In this document: positions 27,189 through 35,517 of the stretch, piece after piece | How the letters are laid out: each line of letters opens with the position of its first letter | Numbering within the stretch: the stretch's first letter is position 1 | Assembly (NCBI RefSeq): GCF_013410565.1 | Contig: NZ_JACCFO010000001.1 | Coordinates: 4,216,001 to 4,280,000 of the forward strand | Length of the DNA stretch: 64,000 bases | Direction: 5' to 3' | From: Streptomonospora nanhaiensis | GTDB lineage: Bacteria; Actinomycetota; Actinomycetes; Streptosporangiales; Streptosporangiaceae | Position numbers and translations under genes: made by a program | Notes under the pieces: model-generated | What the model was told of the DNA's origin: nothing | Seen by the model: only the letters and a program-made list of their open reading frames with translations | Database searches by the model: none

Positions 27189-27349
27189 CGGCGGCACCGT
27201 TCCGGCGGGCGGGTGCGCCGTCGCCCGCCCGCGGACCGACGGCGCACGCGGTCCCCGGCATCGGCGACCATGGAAGGGCACGGCCGCGGCCTGCGGCCGG
27301 GCCGGCGCACGGCCACCGGCAATCCACCACACGACGAGGACGAACACCC

Positions 27350-28339
27350 ATGCCCGCGAAGAAGAGCAAGAAGGGCCCCACCAAGGGCAGCGGCGGCAAG
27401 GGGCGGCGTGCTCTCGAAGGCCGGAAGGGCACCCTTCCCGCCGAGGAGCGCCACTGGTACTCCGACAAGCAGCGCCGCGCGGCCAAGCGGCCCGACAAGC
27501 CCGCCGCGGGCGCGCCCGCCGGCGCCGGGCGCGGCGGCGCCGCACCCCGGGCCACCCCCGCGGGGGGCGGCGCGGAGTTCCTGGTGGGGCGCAACCCGGT
27601 GGTCGAGGCGCTGCGGGCGGGCGTGCCCGCCACCCGGCTGTTCCTGGCCAACAGCCTGGACCAGGACGAACGCGTCACCGAGGCCGCCCGCCTCGCCGGC
27701 GCCGCCGGGGTCGAGATCCGCGAGGTCCCCCGGGCCGAACTCGACCGCCGGTGCGAGAGCAACGGCCAGCCGGGCGCGGTGCACCAGGGCATCGCCCTGC
27801 ACACCCGCCCCTACCGCTACTGGGACCCCGCCGATCTGCTCGACGCCGCCCGGCGCACCGAGCAGGGGACCGGTGTCCCCCCGCTGTTCGTCGCGCTCGA
27901 CGGCGTGACCGACCCGCACAACCTGGGCGCGGTGGCCCGGTCGGCGGCGGCGTTCGGCGCCAACGGCCTGCTGATCCCCGAGCGCCGGGCCGCGGGCGTG
28001 ACCATGGCGGCGTGGAAGACCTCGGCCGGCACCCTGGCCACCCTTCCGGTCGCCCAGGCCACCAACCTCACCCGGACCCTGGAGGCCTACAAGAGCGAGG
28101 CCGTGTTCGCGGTCGGCCTCGACGGCGACGGCGACACCCGGCTGGACCAGCTCGAACTCGCCACGGGCCCCCTGGTGATCGTGGTGGGCTCGGAGGGCCG
28201 CGGCCTGTCCCGCCTCGTCCGCGAGACCTGCGACCTGATCGCCGCCATCCCGATCACCGGAGCCGAGTCCCTCAACGCCTCGGTAGCCGCCGGAGTCGCC
28301 CTCTACGAGGTCACCCGCCGCCGCACCACCGAGCACTAG
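27350..28339 (+). CDS. rlmB: 23S rRNA (guanosine-2251-2'-O)-methyltransferase
   Basis: A 329-aa SpoU/TrmH-class enzyme. A basic, disordered N-terminal extension (1-75) precedes the substrate-binding domain ([15 protein letters not shown]) and the knotted methyltransferase domain with its three motifs: [26 protein letters not shown] and [14 protein letters not shown]. It methylates G2251 in the peptidyl-transferase P loop. ATG 27350 has GACGAGGA 9-16 nt upstream. The gene order cysS-rlmB-tRNA-Thr is common in actinobacteria. Confidence 0.94.
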   Translation: MPAKKSKKGPTKGSGGKGRRALEGRKGTLPAEERHWYSDKQRRAAKRPDKPAAGAPAGAGRGGAAPRATPAGGGAEFLVGRNPVVEALRAGVPATRLFLANSLDQDERVTEAARLAGAAGVEIREVPRAELDRRCESNGQPGAVHQGIALHTRPYRYWDPADLLDAARRTEQGTGVPPLFVALDGVTDPHNLGAVARSAAAFGANGLLIPERRAAGVTMAAWKTSAGTLATLPVAQATNLTRTLEAYKSEAVFAVGLDGDGDTRLDQLELATGPLVIVVGSEGRGLSRLVRETCDLIAAIPITGAESLNASVAAGVALYEVTRRRTTEH

Positions 28340-28386
28340 CCCGAACCCGGTACCATGCCTTTGGGCACCCCCTGGGGGTGTCATCA

Positions 28387-28459
28387 GCCGACGTAGCTCA
28401 ATTGGCAGAGCAATCGCCTTGTAAGCGATAGGTTAGGGGTTCAAGTCCCCTCGTCGGCT
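28387..28459 (+). tRNA. tRNA-Thr (anticodon UGU)
   Basis: A 73-nt cloverleaf: acceptor GCCGACG/CGTCGGC, D arm GCTC/GAGC, anticodon arm ATCGC-CTTGTAA-GCGAT with anticodon TGT, five-base variable loop, T arm AGGGG-TTCAAGT-CCCCT, discriminator T. CCA is not encoded. It lies 47 bp after rlmB and reads the ACA codon. Four T residues follow within a few bases. Confidence 0.95.
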
Positions 28460-28753
28460 CTTTTCATGCCCATAGCCGCAGGCCAGGGCGGCCATGCAGA
28501 ATCGCCGCCCGGGTTTCTTGTGCGGCGGGCGCGCACTTTCCGCCCCCTGGCAGCAATCGCCTTTGCGGCTTTGCGCAAGGCCTGCCCGAGCCGTATGTGG
28601 AGCGCTTCCCGCACGTCAGCATTCAGGTGCCGCCTGTTCGGCGTCGGAGCTCGCGCTGTGCCGCCAACAGCCTTTCGCTGCTTTCGTCGGTGATGGCGAC
28701 GCGCAACGGGCGGAGAAACGCGGATAGGCGTGCTTTCGCACAGGAGAAGCGGG
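28460..28753. other. Gene-poor stretch beyond tRNA-Thr
   Basis: Lower GC and less codon bias than surroundings. Two overlapping open frames (28466-28693 and 28494-28727) have no ribosome site and atypical composition, so I do not call them. The position just 3' of a tRNA gene is a common integration site, but no att duplication or integrase is visible. Confidence 0.4.
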
Positions 28754-28897
28754 GTGGAATATGAGTATGCACCGAGACAGGGGCTGCCGGTGCGCTGTGA
28801 GATCTACACCCAGTTCATCGACGGCTCGTCCGTCGGAGCCCTCACGGGAGTCGACGGCTCCGCGGCCGACGAGCCGTTCTATCCGCTGGTCCCCTGA
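28754..28897 (+). CDS. Candidate 47-aa micro-protein, unknown
   Basis: GTG 28754 is preceded by AGGAG with a 7-nt spacer. The frame encodes an acidic 47-residue peptide with a plausible mix of residues (starts VEYEYAPRQGLPVRCEIYTQF, ends EPFYPLVP) and GC-rich third positions in its second half. No similarity recognised. It could also be the remnant of a larger gene left beside the tRNA. An in-frame GTG at 28730 would add eight residues. Confidence 0.35.
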   Translation: MEYEYAPRQGLPVRCEIYTQFIDGSSVGALTGVDGSAADEPFYPLVP

Positions 28898-29055
28898 GTA
28901 GACCAGGGCGGGCCGCCCTGGTCGCGAGCGCGGACTCCTGTCTCACGGCACCGGCGGCGAGGACGTGGCGGTCTTGAGCGGTGGGTGGGGCGGTTCCCGC
29001 GCGGGGCGTTCAGGACGGACCCCGGGCGATGCCCAGGGCGCCGGGGGCGGAAAGG

Positions 29056-30354
29056 TCACTCCGCGGCCGCGGTGTCCTCGGGGGGAGGGTCGCTGTGGCG
29101 GCGCAGGGTGACCGCTGAGATGACGCGGCCGTTGGTCTCGGCCACGCGGGCGGTCCATTCGCCGAGGCCGACGAGGTCGCCCGGCTGCTCGGGGATGCGG
29201 CCCAGGAGGGCGATGACGAGTCCGGCCACGGTGACGTAGTCGCCGTCGGGGCGCTCCTTGAGGTGGACGTCGATGTCGGGCAGGTCGTGGACCGGGTAGG
29301 TGCCGGGCAGGGTGATCGAGCCGTCGGGGTGGCGCACGGCGGTGCGGATGTCGGAGTCGGTCTCGTCGTAGATCTCGCCGACGATCTCCTCCAGCAGGTC
29401 CTCCAGGCTGACGATGCCGTCGATGCCGCCGGTCTCGTTGACGACCACGGCCAGTTGCTGGCGCTCGGAGGTCATGCGCTGGAGCGCCAGGGAGACGACC
29501 AGGGAGTCGGGCAGCAGCAGGGGGCGGCGGGACAGTTCGCGGGCGGTGCCCTCGCTCTGGACCAGGTCGGACCAGTGCACCACGCCGATGACGTCGTCCA
29601 GGTCGTCGTCGGTGACCACCGGCGCGCGGGAGTGCCCGTGCTCGGCGAGCATCCGCGTGGCCTCGGCCGCCTCGGTCCGGGCGGGGATGACGAAGACGCT
29701 GCCGCGGGGCACCACGACCTCGCGCAGCCGGCGGTCGTTGATCTCGAAGGCGCTGGTGATGATGGTGCGCTGCTCGCGCGTCATGCCGCGCTGCGTGGCG
29801 ACCATGTCCCGCAGTTCCTCCTCCGACACCTCTTCGCGGGCGGCGTTGGGGTCGCCGCCGGTCAGGCGCACGACCAGGTCGGTGGAGACGCTCAGCAGCC
29901 ACACCGCCGGGCGGGACAGCGCCGCCAGCAGGTTGAGCGGGCGGGCGACCAGGAGCGCCCAGCCCTCGGCGCGCTGCATGGCGATCCGCTTGGGCGCGAG
30001 CTCGCCGAACACCAGGGTGATGAAGGTCAGCACGATGGTCACCAGGACGATGGCCACGGGGCCGGCCGCGTCGCCGAGGAAGCCGAGGGGGCCGATCAGC
30101 GGCTGCGCCAGGGACACCGCGGCGGTCGCCGAGGCGAGGAACCCGGCCAGGGTGATGCCGATCTGGATGGTCGCCATGAAGCGGTTGGGTTCGCGCGCCA
30201 GGCGGGCGACGGTGCGCCCGCCGGCTCCCCGCGCCTCAAGCTTCTTGATCTGGCCTTCGCGCAGGGTGATGAGCGCGATCTCGCTGCCCGCGAACAGGGC
30301 GTTGAGCACGACCAGGATCAGCACGAGGCCGAGTTGGACCCCGTAGTTCTCCAT
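29056..30354 (-). CDS. CNNM/CorC-type membrane transporter with CBS domains (hemolysin C family)
   Basis: A 432-aa protein: DUF21/CNNM transmembrane domain (1-190, about four spans, with ALFAGSEIALITL and VFGELAPKRIA), a CBS pair (about 215-330, including DGIVSLEDLLEEIVGEI), and a C-terminal CorC_HlyC domain (350-425). Members handle Mg or Co export or Na/Mg exchange; 'hemolysin' is a historical label. ATG 30354 has GGAAGGT 6-12 nt upstream and replaces a longer unsupported frame. No partner gene is adjacent; some actinobacteria have two such genes in tandem, but here only one is present. Confidence 0.88.
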   Translation of the reverse strand: MENYGVQLGLVLILVVLNALFAGSEIALITLREGQIKKLEARGAGGRTVARLAREPNRFMATIQIGITLAGFLASATAAVSLAQPLIGPLGFLGDAAGPVAIVLVTIVLTFITLVFGELAPKRIAMQRAEGWALLVARPLNLLAALSRPAVWLLSVSTDLVVRLTGGDPNAAREEVSEEELRDMVATQRGMTREQRTIITSAFEINDRRLREVVVPRGSVFVIPARTEAAEATRMLAEHGHSRAPVVTDDDLDDVIGVVHWSDLVQSEGTARELSRRPLLLPDSLVVSLALQRMTSERQQLAVVVNETGGIDGIVSLEDLLEEIVGEIYDETDSDIRTAVRHPDGSITLPGTYPVHDLPDIDVHLKERPDGDYVTVAGLVIALLGRIPEQPGDLVGLGEWTARVAETNGRVISAVTLRRHSDPPPEDTAAAE

Positions 30355-30654
30355 GAGCGACCTTCCATGCTGATGCCGGAACCGCCTGGCGGCGGCCAGG
30401 CTCGGAGCACACCTTCCCGCCTCGGCCCGTCCAACACGGGGTGGTGCGGGTGTGTCTCCTGGTACTGGGGGGAACGGCACAGCATGGCGCGGGGTTCCGC
30501 GAGAGGGGCGCGCCCCGCCGCGCTGGGCGCGGCGCAAGGGGCGGAGGCCCCGCGGGCGGGGGCAGGGGCACCCGCCCGCCTGGCCCGCGGTTCCAGGTGG
30601 ACGCGGCGGCCGAGGGCCGCCGGGAGCGCCGGGGTCCCGACGGGCGGGACCGGG
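30355..30654. other. Intergenic, no feature
   Basis: GC-rich spacer between two minus-strand genes. I see no gene, RNA or clear terminator in it. It must hold the promoter of the CNNM-type gene. Confidence 0.4.
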
Positions 30655-31062
30655 TCAGCCCAGGACGACGACGCTCCGCATGTGGTGCGGCACGCTGAAG
30701 GTCTCCTGGCCCGCGCCGAGGTCGAACCAGTCGTCGGGCCAGAGGCCGCCCTGGAGGTTGTCGCAGGGGTCCTTGGTGATCATGACCGTGACGTCGGTTC
30801 CGTTGTGGAGCTTGGCGATGACCCGCTCCTGCTGGGTGTCCTCGTTGACCCACTGCTCGGGCAGGGGGTGGCAGCTGCCCGCTCCGGGGTCCTCGATGAC
30901 GATGGTCTCGGTGCGGGTCCAGTTGTCGCTGTTCTCGGTGGAGTCGTACTCAAGTACCTCGATGGTGATCGAGCCTTCGGCCGCGTGGGCCGGGGCGGCG
31001 AACAGGGCCGAGCCGGACAAGAGCGCGGCGAACGTGGCGACGGCGGCGGTCAGGCGCCTCAT
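30655..31062 (-). CDS. Small secreted protein, unknown
   Basis: A 135-aa protein with a clear signal peptide (1-27, MRRLTAAVA... ending APAHAAEG). The mature ~108 residues are acidic and beta-rich with two cysteines (GSCHPLP and KDPCDNL) that could form one disulfide, and a tryptophan-rich patch LWPDDWFDLG. AAGGACGACC precedes ATG 31062. I do not recognise the family; it resembles small extracellular beta-sandwich proteins. Standing alone, with long gaps either side, it is probably regulated separately. Confidence 0.7.
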   Translation of the reverse strand: MRRLTAAVATFAALLSGSALFAAPAHAAEGSITIEVLEYDSTENSDNWTRTETIVIEDPGAGSCHPLPEQWVNEDTQQERVIAKLHNGTDVTVMITKDPCDNLQGGLWPDDWFDLGAGQETFSVPHHMRSVVVLG

Positions 31063-31490
31063 GGTCGTCCTTCTTTCGGGGGGCCGGTCGGGTAGGGAAA
31101 CGGTCGGCGGAAGGCGGGGGCGCGGCCCGGGGCTGCGGGAGGGGCCGAGTGGGCGGGTGGTGCGGTCGGCGACGCGCGCGCGGGATGCGGCGGGGCGGGG
31201 CGGTCGGCGGCCGCGATGGCGGTGGGCGGCCCGGTGGCGACGGCGGCGGGCGCCGTGCTCGGCGCGAGGGCGGCCCGGGACCCTCCGCAGGGTTGTCCAT
31301 TCGCTACATTGCGTGAGTAGTACCGTCAGATAGGTACCACGCCTTTGACACCACCACACTCCTCCCATGGCCTGAACTCTCGGCTCTTTCAAGCCGAAAC
31401 GGGGGCCTCGCGGCGACGGAAAACCGGTCGATAACTCCGCCGGTCTGTGGGACCGTTCGGCTGTTCCGGTCGATCTCGAGAGGTGGTCCC
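31063..31490. other. Divergent intergenic region, secreted-protein gene / ridA
   Basis: No gene supported. It holds an interrupted inverted repeat around 31317-31340 (GTACC-gtcagata-GGTAC core) and a consensus TTGACA (31345-31350), but no good -10 17-18 bp beyond it. Confidence 0.45.
31317..31350 (+). promoter_or_regulatory. Inverted repeat adjoining a TTGACA hexamer
   Basis: TAGTACC and GGTACCA flank an 8-nt centre; TTGACA follows 4-5 bp later. The layout suggests an operator next to a -35 element for the rightward gene, but the -10 is not evident. Confidence 0.3.
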
Positions 31491-31901
31491 ATGCCGCGTG
31501 CCGTCACGTTGATCCGCTCCGCGTCGCTGTCCGATGTCGCCGAGTACGCCTACGCCGCCACGGCTCCGGCCGAGGCGCGGCTGATCTTCCTGGCGGGGGC
31601 GTGCCCGCTGAACGAGGACGGCACCACGGCGGCGGTGGGCGACGTCGCCGGGCAGGCCGCCAAGGCCGTGGAGAACCTGCGGACCGCCCTGGCCGACGCG
31701 GGCGCCGCACTGGAGGACGTCATCAGCACCCGCGTCCTCGTGGCGTCCGACCGGCAGGCCGACCTGGTGGCGGCGTGGGAGGTCGTGCGCGACGCGTTCG
31801 GCGACCACGACGTGCCGAGCACGCTGATGGGCGTGACCGTCCTGGGCTACGACCACCAGCTGGTCGAGGTGGAGGCGGTCGCCGCGGTTCTGGACTCCTG
31901 A
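31491..31901 (+). CDS. RidA/YjgF-family enamine/imine deaminase
   Basis: A 136-aa trimeric-type RidA protein: early IFLAGACPLNEDG, EQAAKAVENL-like helix GQAAKAVENLRTALADAG, STRVLVASDRQAD carrying the catalytic arginine, and final strand LVEVEAVAAV. The arginine needed to bind the carboxylate of 2-aminoacrylate-type imines is present, so it is likely an active deaminase. GAGGTGGTCCC precedes ATG 31491. A 26-bp palindrome lies 92 bp after the stop. Confidence 0.9.
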   Translation: MPRAVTLIRSASLSDVAEYAYAATAPAEARLIFLAGACPLNEDGTTAAVGDVAGQAAKAVENLRTALADAGAALEDVISTRVLVASDRQADLVAAWEVVRDAFGDHDVPSTLMGVTVLGYDHQLVEVEAVAAVLDS

Positions 31902-31992
31902 GCGGGGCGGGCGGCCCACCGGGGGTTTCGGCCGCGGCGTCCGGCGCCCTGGGGCGGAGGGCGGAGCGCCGCGGCCCTACCGGGGACCGGTG

Positions 31993-32018
31993 CCGCCCGG
32001 GGGCCGGCCCCCGGGCGG
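31993..32018 (+). terminator. 26-bp perfect palindrome after ridA
   Basis: GC palindrome centred at 32005/32006, able to form a hairpin of about 11-12 bp. No T-tract. It separates ridA from the dehydrogenase gene. Confidence 0.45.
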
Positions 32019-32154
32019 GCCGCCCGCCGCCGGGCCCTCCCCGGGCGGCGGCAGGTGGAGGTGGAGGTGGTCGATGCGGCCGGTCTGCACGGCCGTGCCC
32101 CAGACGGGGCCGCCCCTTCCCTGTATTCGCCCTCGAACCGAAAGACCGCCTCGG

Positions 32155-33168
32155 ATGACACTGCCCCGCCTCGTCGTACTGAGCCGTCGCGGCCGTGCGA
32201 CACTCGACCCCGCCCACTGGGCCGAACTGGAGCGCCACGCCGACGTGCTCGTGGTGCCGTGCGAACGCGCGCCCGACCGCGCCGACGCCATCAGGCTGCT
32301 GGCCGGCGCCGACCTGCTCGCCGCCACCAACCTGTGCCTGCCGGCCGTCGACGCCGACCTGCTCGACGCCCTCCCCGGCCTGCGCGGCATCGTCCTCTAC
32401 GCCACCGGCTACGACCACCTCGACATCGCGCTGCTGCGCTCGCGCGGGGTGGGCCTGTCGATCCTGCCCGGCTACGCCACCACCGCCGTGGCCGAGCACT
32501 GCCTGGCCCTGCTGTTCGGGCTGGCCACCCGCCTGCACCTGGCCCACGACCGCAGCCGGGGGGCGGCGCCGCCCACGGTGTCGCTGCGCGGCGTCGAGTT
32601 GGGCGGGCGCACCCTGGGCGTGGTGGGCCTGGGGCGCATCGGCGGCGAGGTCGCCCGGATGGCCCGTGCCCTGGGCATGCGGGTGCGCGGCACCGACACC
32701 GACCCCGCGGCCGCCGCGCGCGCCGCCGCGTCGGGTGTGGAGACCACCGATCTGGCGGGCGTGCTGGCCGCCGACGCGGTGGCGGTGTGCGCCAGCCACA
32801 CCTTCGGCGCCCCGCCCGTCATCGGCGCCGCCGAACTCGCCGCCCTGCCCGAGGGCGCGCTGCTGGTCAACGTCGCCCGGGCGTCGCTGGTGGACACCGC
32901 GGCCGCCGTGGCGGCGGTGCGCGGCGGGCGGCTGCGCGGCTACGCCGTCGACGACGCCGTGGTGGACCCGGCGCGCGACGGCGACCTGCTGGTGCAGGGG
33001 CGCGTCCTGCAGACCGGGCACAGTGCCTGGTGGCGCGACGAGACCCTGGACCGGGGCGCCCGGATGTGGGGCGAGCGCATGCTCGCCGCCGTGTGCGGCG
33101 CGCCGCTGGACCCCGTCACGTGGCCCGAGCACGCCCCGGCCGCCCTGGCTCCGGCGGTGGGCGCGTGA
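32155..33168 (+). CDS. D-isomer-specific 2-hydroxyacid dehydrogenase family protein
   Basis: A 337-aa NAD-linked dehydrogenase. Rossmann motif GLGRIG at 158-163; the substrate-binding Arg242 in NVARASLVD; a histidine at 289 in LQTGHSAWW. The usual catalytic glutamate of the xEEP motif is replaced: YAVDDAVVDP offers only aspartates (near 266-271), so activity or substrate may differ from lactate/phosphoglycerate dehydrogenases. ATG 32155 starts the conserved domain; no strong ribosome site. Its stop overlaps the GTG of the following membrane protein (GTGA), implying coupled translation and a shared role. Confidence 0.83.
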   Translation: MTLPRLVVLSRRGRATLDPAHWAELERHADVLVVPCERAPDRADAIRLLAGADLLAATNLCLPAVDADLLDALPGLRGIVLYATGYDHLDIALLRSRGVGLSILPGYATTAVAEHCLALLFGLATRLHLAHDRSRGAAPPTVSLRGVELGGRTLGVVGLGRIGGEVARMARALGMRVRGTDTDPAAAARAAASGVETTDLAGVLAADAVAVCASHTFGAPPVIGAAELAALPEGALLVNVARASLVDTAAAVAAVRGGRLRGYAVDDAVVDPARDGDLLVQGRVLQTGHSAWWRDETLDRGARMWGERMLAAVCGAPLDPVTWPEHAPAALAPAVGA

Positions 33169-33881
33169 GCCGCCGCTGGGTCCCGCCGGCGGCCGCGCTG
33201 GCCGCGGTGTGGCTGGTGGTGCCGGCCGTGCTGGCCGCCGCGCGGTGGCCGCGCTGGTGGGACTACATCGCCCAGGAGATGACCCCGATGACGTGGGTGC
33301 AGAGCGTCGTGCTCGTGCTCGCCGCCGCCGGGGCGCTGCTCGTGGCGTTCGTGCTGCGCCGCACCTCGGGCGGGCGCACCGGGGTGTGGTGGCTGCTGGC
33401 CGCCGGTTTCGCGGCGCTGGCCCTGGACGAGCGGTTCGCCCTGCACGAGCGGGTGCGCGACGGCTACCTCGCCCCGCGCGGGGTGACCGTGCCGTTCCTG
33501 CCGTGGGTGGCCCCCGGCGACTTCCTGGTGATGGGGCTGGCCGTGGTCGGGCTGGCGCTGCTGCCGGCGGTGTGGCGCGCGGTGCGGGTGGACACCGCCT
33601 CGCGCAACGCCCTGGCGCTGGGCGTGCTGCTGGCCGTGGTGGCGGTCGGCATGGACTCGATCGACCCCGCCACCTGGACGGTTGCGGCCGAACGCGTCCA
33701 GCAGTCCCTGGAGGAGGTCGTGGAGCTGGGCAGCGGACTGGCCTTCCTGGCGGCGATCGTGCTGCGCCTGACGGGGCTGCTCGCCGCCCACCTGCCGCCG
33801 GCTGTGCCGCACGAGCCGCCCGCGGCGGCGCGGCCGGCCCCTGTTCCCGCATCGCAGGCCGCACCGCGCGCCGGGAGCTGA
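33165..33881 (+). CDS. Five-span membrane protein with DExxxxHE motif
   Basis: A 238-aa protein with about five spans (near 8-25, 43-63, 73-90, 115-135, 148-163) and a short tail rich in Pro and Ala. At the end of the third span is LALDERFALHERVRD: Asp88, Glu89, His94 and Glu95 could bind metal, and similar LDExxxxHE motifs occur in uncharacterised membrane proteins. GTG 33165 overlaps the dehydrogenase stop by 4 bp, so the two proteins are made together. No function is known. A second protein with an LDEFALxxH segment occurs at 53.2 kb. Confidence 0.72.
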   Translation: MSRRWVPPAAALAAVWLVVPAVLAAARWPRWWDYIAQEMTPMTWVQSVVLVLAAAGALLVAFVLRRTSGGRTGVWWLLAAGFAALALDERFALHERVRDGYLAPRGVTVPFLPWVAPGDFLVMGLAVVGLALLPAVWRAVRVDTASRNALALGVLLAVVAVGMDSIDPATWTVAAERVQQSLEEVVELGSGLAFLAAIVLRLTGLLAAHLPPAVPHEPPAAARPAPVPASQAAPRAGS

Positions 33882-33953
33882 GGCCCGGCCGCCCCGCGGC
33901 CGTCCGGCGCGGGACCGCCGGGCGGGGAGGGGCGCGTGCGGGAGCAGGGCGCG

Positions 33954-33989
33954 GGAGCGCGGGGAGCGGGAGACCGCACCCCGCGCTCC
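33954..33989. terminator. 11-bp stem-loop between convergent genes
   Basis: GGAGCGCGGGG pairs with CCCCGCGCTCC across a 14-nt loop, between the membrane protein (+) and glycosylase (-) stops. Confidence 0.5.
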
Positions 33990-34037
33990 GCGGGGTCCAA
34001 GGGGGCCCCGGGGGAGCGCAGGGGTGCCCGGAGGGGT

Positions 34038-35249
34038 TCAGCGGGGTTCGTGCACGACGCCGTGGGGCAGGCCGAGCCACTCGGCCATGGCGCGGAGTTC
34101 GGCGTCGAGTTCGGCGGCGGTCTCGGGCGGGGCGGAGTCCTCGACGGTGGTGCGCCGCACCAGCAGCCGCCCGGCCGCGCGGTCGGCCTTGAGGTCGACC
34201 CGCGCCACCAGGCGGTCGCCCAGCAGGAACGGCAGCACGTAGTAGCCGTGCACGCGCTTGGCGGCCGGCACGTAGATCTCCAGGCGGTAGCGGAACCCGA
34301 ACAGCAGTTCGGTGCGCGAGCGCTCCCACACCAGGGAGTCGAACGGGCTGAGCAGCGCGCGGGCGCGCACCGCGCGCGGCACGCGGGCGTCGCGGTGCAG
34401 GTAGGCCGGGCGCGGCCAGCCGGCGACGCTGACGGGCACCAGTTCGCCGGAGTCGACGAGGTCGGCCACCGCCGCGCGGCCCTCGGCGGCGCTCAGCCGG
34501 AAGTAGTCGCGCAGGCAGGTCTCGGTGGCCACGCCGTGGGCGCGGGCGGCGATGGCGACGAGCTGTCTGCGGGCGGCGGCGGGGTCGGGGTCGGGCGCGT
34601 TGTGCACCTCGGGCGGCAGGACGCGTTCGGGGAGGTCGTAGCGGCGCTCGAACTGGGCGGTGCGGCCGTCGGTGGTGACCTCGCCCGACCAGAACAGGAA
34701 CTCCAGGGCGCGCTTGACCAGCGACCAGTTCCAGCCCCAGTGGTCGCGGGCGCGGGGGGTGTCGTGCTCCAGGGCGGCCTCGACCTGGCGGGCGGTGGCC
34801 GGGCCGATGCGCTCCACCTCGGCGCGCACGGCCTTGACGAGGTCGGGGTGGCTGTCGGCGATCTCGCGCATGGCGCCCCACGCCTCGGCGCGGGCGCGCT
34901 CCATGCGCCAGCGCAGCAGGCGGTGCGTGGCGGGCGGGATCAGGCTGGCCTCGTGCGCCCAGTACTCGACCAGGCGGCCGCCGCGCCGGGTGGCGGCGCG
35001 GTCGAGGAGGGCGGGGTCGTAGGCGCCCAGGCGGGCGAAGACCGGCAGGTACTGGCTGCGGGCCAGGACGTTGACGCTGTCGATCTGGATGACGCCGATG
35101 CGGTCGATGACCCGCTGGAGGTGGCGCGCGGTGGGGCGGGCCGCGGGCCGGGGATCGGTGAAGCCCTGCGCGGCCACCGCGATCCGGCGGGCCTGGGCCG
35201 CCGAGAGGGTGGAGCCGCGCCGGGGGTGGGGCGGCGCTGACTCGTGCAT
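34038..35249 (-). CDS. YcaQ/AlkX-type DNA glycosylase (HTH_42 family)
   Basis: A 403-aa protein built of three winged-helix units, typical of the HTH_42 / AlkZ-YcaQ superfamily of alkyl- and crosslink-repair glycosylases. The motif [15 protein letters not shown] gives a Q-x-D triad (Gln55, Asp57), the form found in the YcaQ/AlkX branch, whereas AlkZ self-resistance enzymes have Q-x-Q. It may unhook interstrand crosslinks or remove bulky alkyl adducts. ATG 35249 begins the conserved region after a TAGGGT box; two upstream in-frame ATGs are less likely. No antibiotic cluster adjoins it, so a general repair role is inferred. Confidence 0.85.
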   Translation of the reverse strand: MHESAPPHPRRGSTLSAAQARRIAVAAQGFTDPRPAARPTARHLQRVIDRIGVIQIDSVNVLARSQYLPVFARLGAYDPALLDRAATRRGGRLVEYWAHEASLIPPATHRLLRWRMERARAEAWGAMREIADSHPDLVKAVRAEVERIGPATARQVEAALEHDTPRARDHWGWNWSLVKRALEFLFWSGEVTTDGRTAQFERRYDLPERVLPPEVHNAPDPDPAAARRQLVAIAARAHGVATETCLRDYFRLSAAEGRAAVADLVDSGELVPVSVAGWPRPAYLHRDARVPRAVRARALLSPFDSLVWERSRTELLFGFRYRLEIYVPAAKRVHGYYVLPFLLGDRLVARVDLKADRAAGRLLVRRTTVEDSAPPETAAELDAELRAMAEWLGLPHGVVHEPR

Positions 35250-35256
35250 ACCGACG

Positions 35257-35262
35257 ACCCTA
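35257..35262 (-). promoter_or_regulatory. -10 box, leaderless promoter of ycaQ-like gene
   Basis: Minus strand TAGGGT, 7 nt, ATG 35249. Confidence 0.45.
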
Positions 35263-35340
35263 GCCGCGCCCACCGACATCGCGTTCCCGCCGTCCGGCTG
35301 TCCGTCCTCGTGATTGGGCAGGGGCACCGCAGCCGTCCGC

Positions 35341-35467
35341 CGCCGTTGTTGCCGTCGTTGCTCGCGTCAGCCCTTGGTGGGCGGCCCGATGGCCGTCGGC
35401 CCGGGCCACCTGCCGCCGTCGCCGCCCTCGTTGCCTGGGTCAGCCACCGGTGGGCGGTCCGATGACC
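35341..35467. repeat. Imperfect 73-bp-period tandem repeat (two units)
   Basis: Bases 35341-35394 recur at 35414-35467 with the best match over GTCAGCC, GGTGGGCGG and CCGATG. It lies in the non-coding gap between the glycosylase promoter and the 3' end of the next gene. Confidence 0.7.
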
Positions 35468-35517
35468 GCCCGCCCGACGAGGGGAGGGGGCGAGGAATCG
35501 AGCGGCAGGTGCCGGGC

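Noticed and set aside
28466-28727. Two overlapping plus-strand frames of 75-77 codons after tRNA-Thr.
   Set aside because: No ribosome site or leaderless promoter, atypical residue composition and no recognisable motif.
29056-30354. Annotating this gene as a hemolysin toxin.
   Set aside because: The DUF21-CBS-CorC architecture is that of CNNM/CorC ion transporters. There is no lytic domain.
32055-33881. A 608-codon frame joining sequence antisense in content to the dehydrogenase with the membrane protein.
   Set aside because: The dehydrogenase is encoded in another frame over 32155-33168. The membrane protein starts at GTG 33165 overlapping its stop, so the long frame is accidental.
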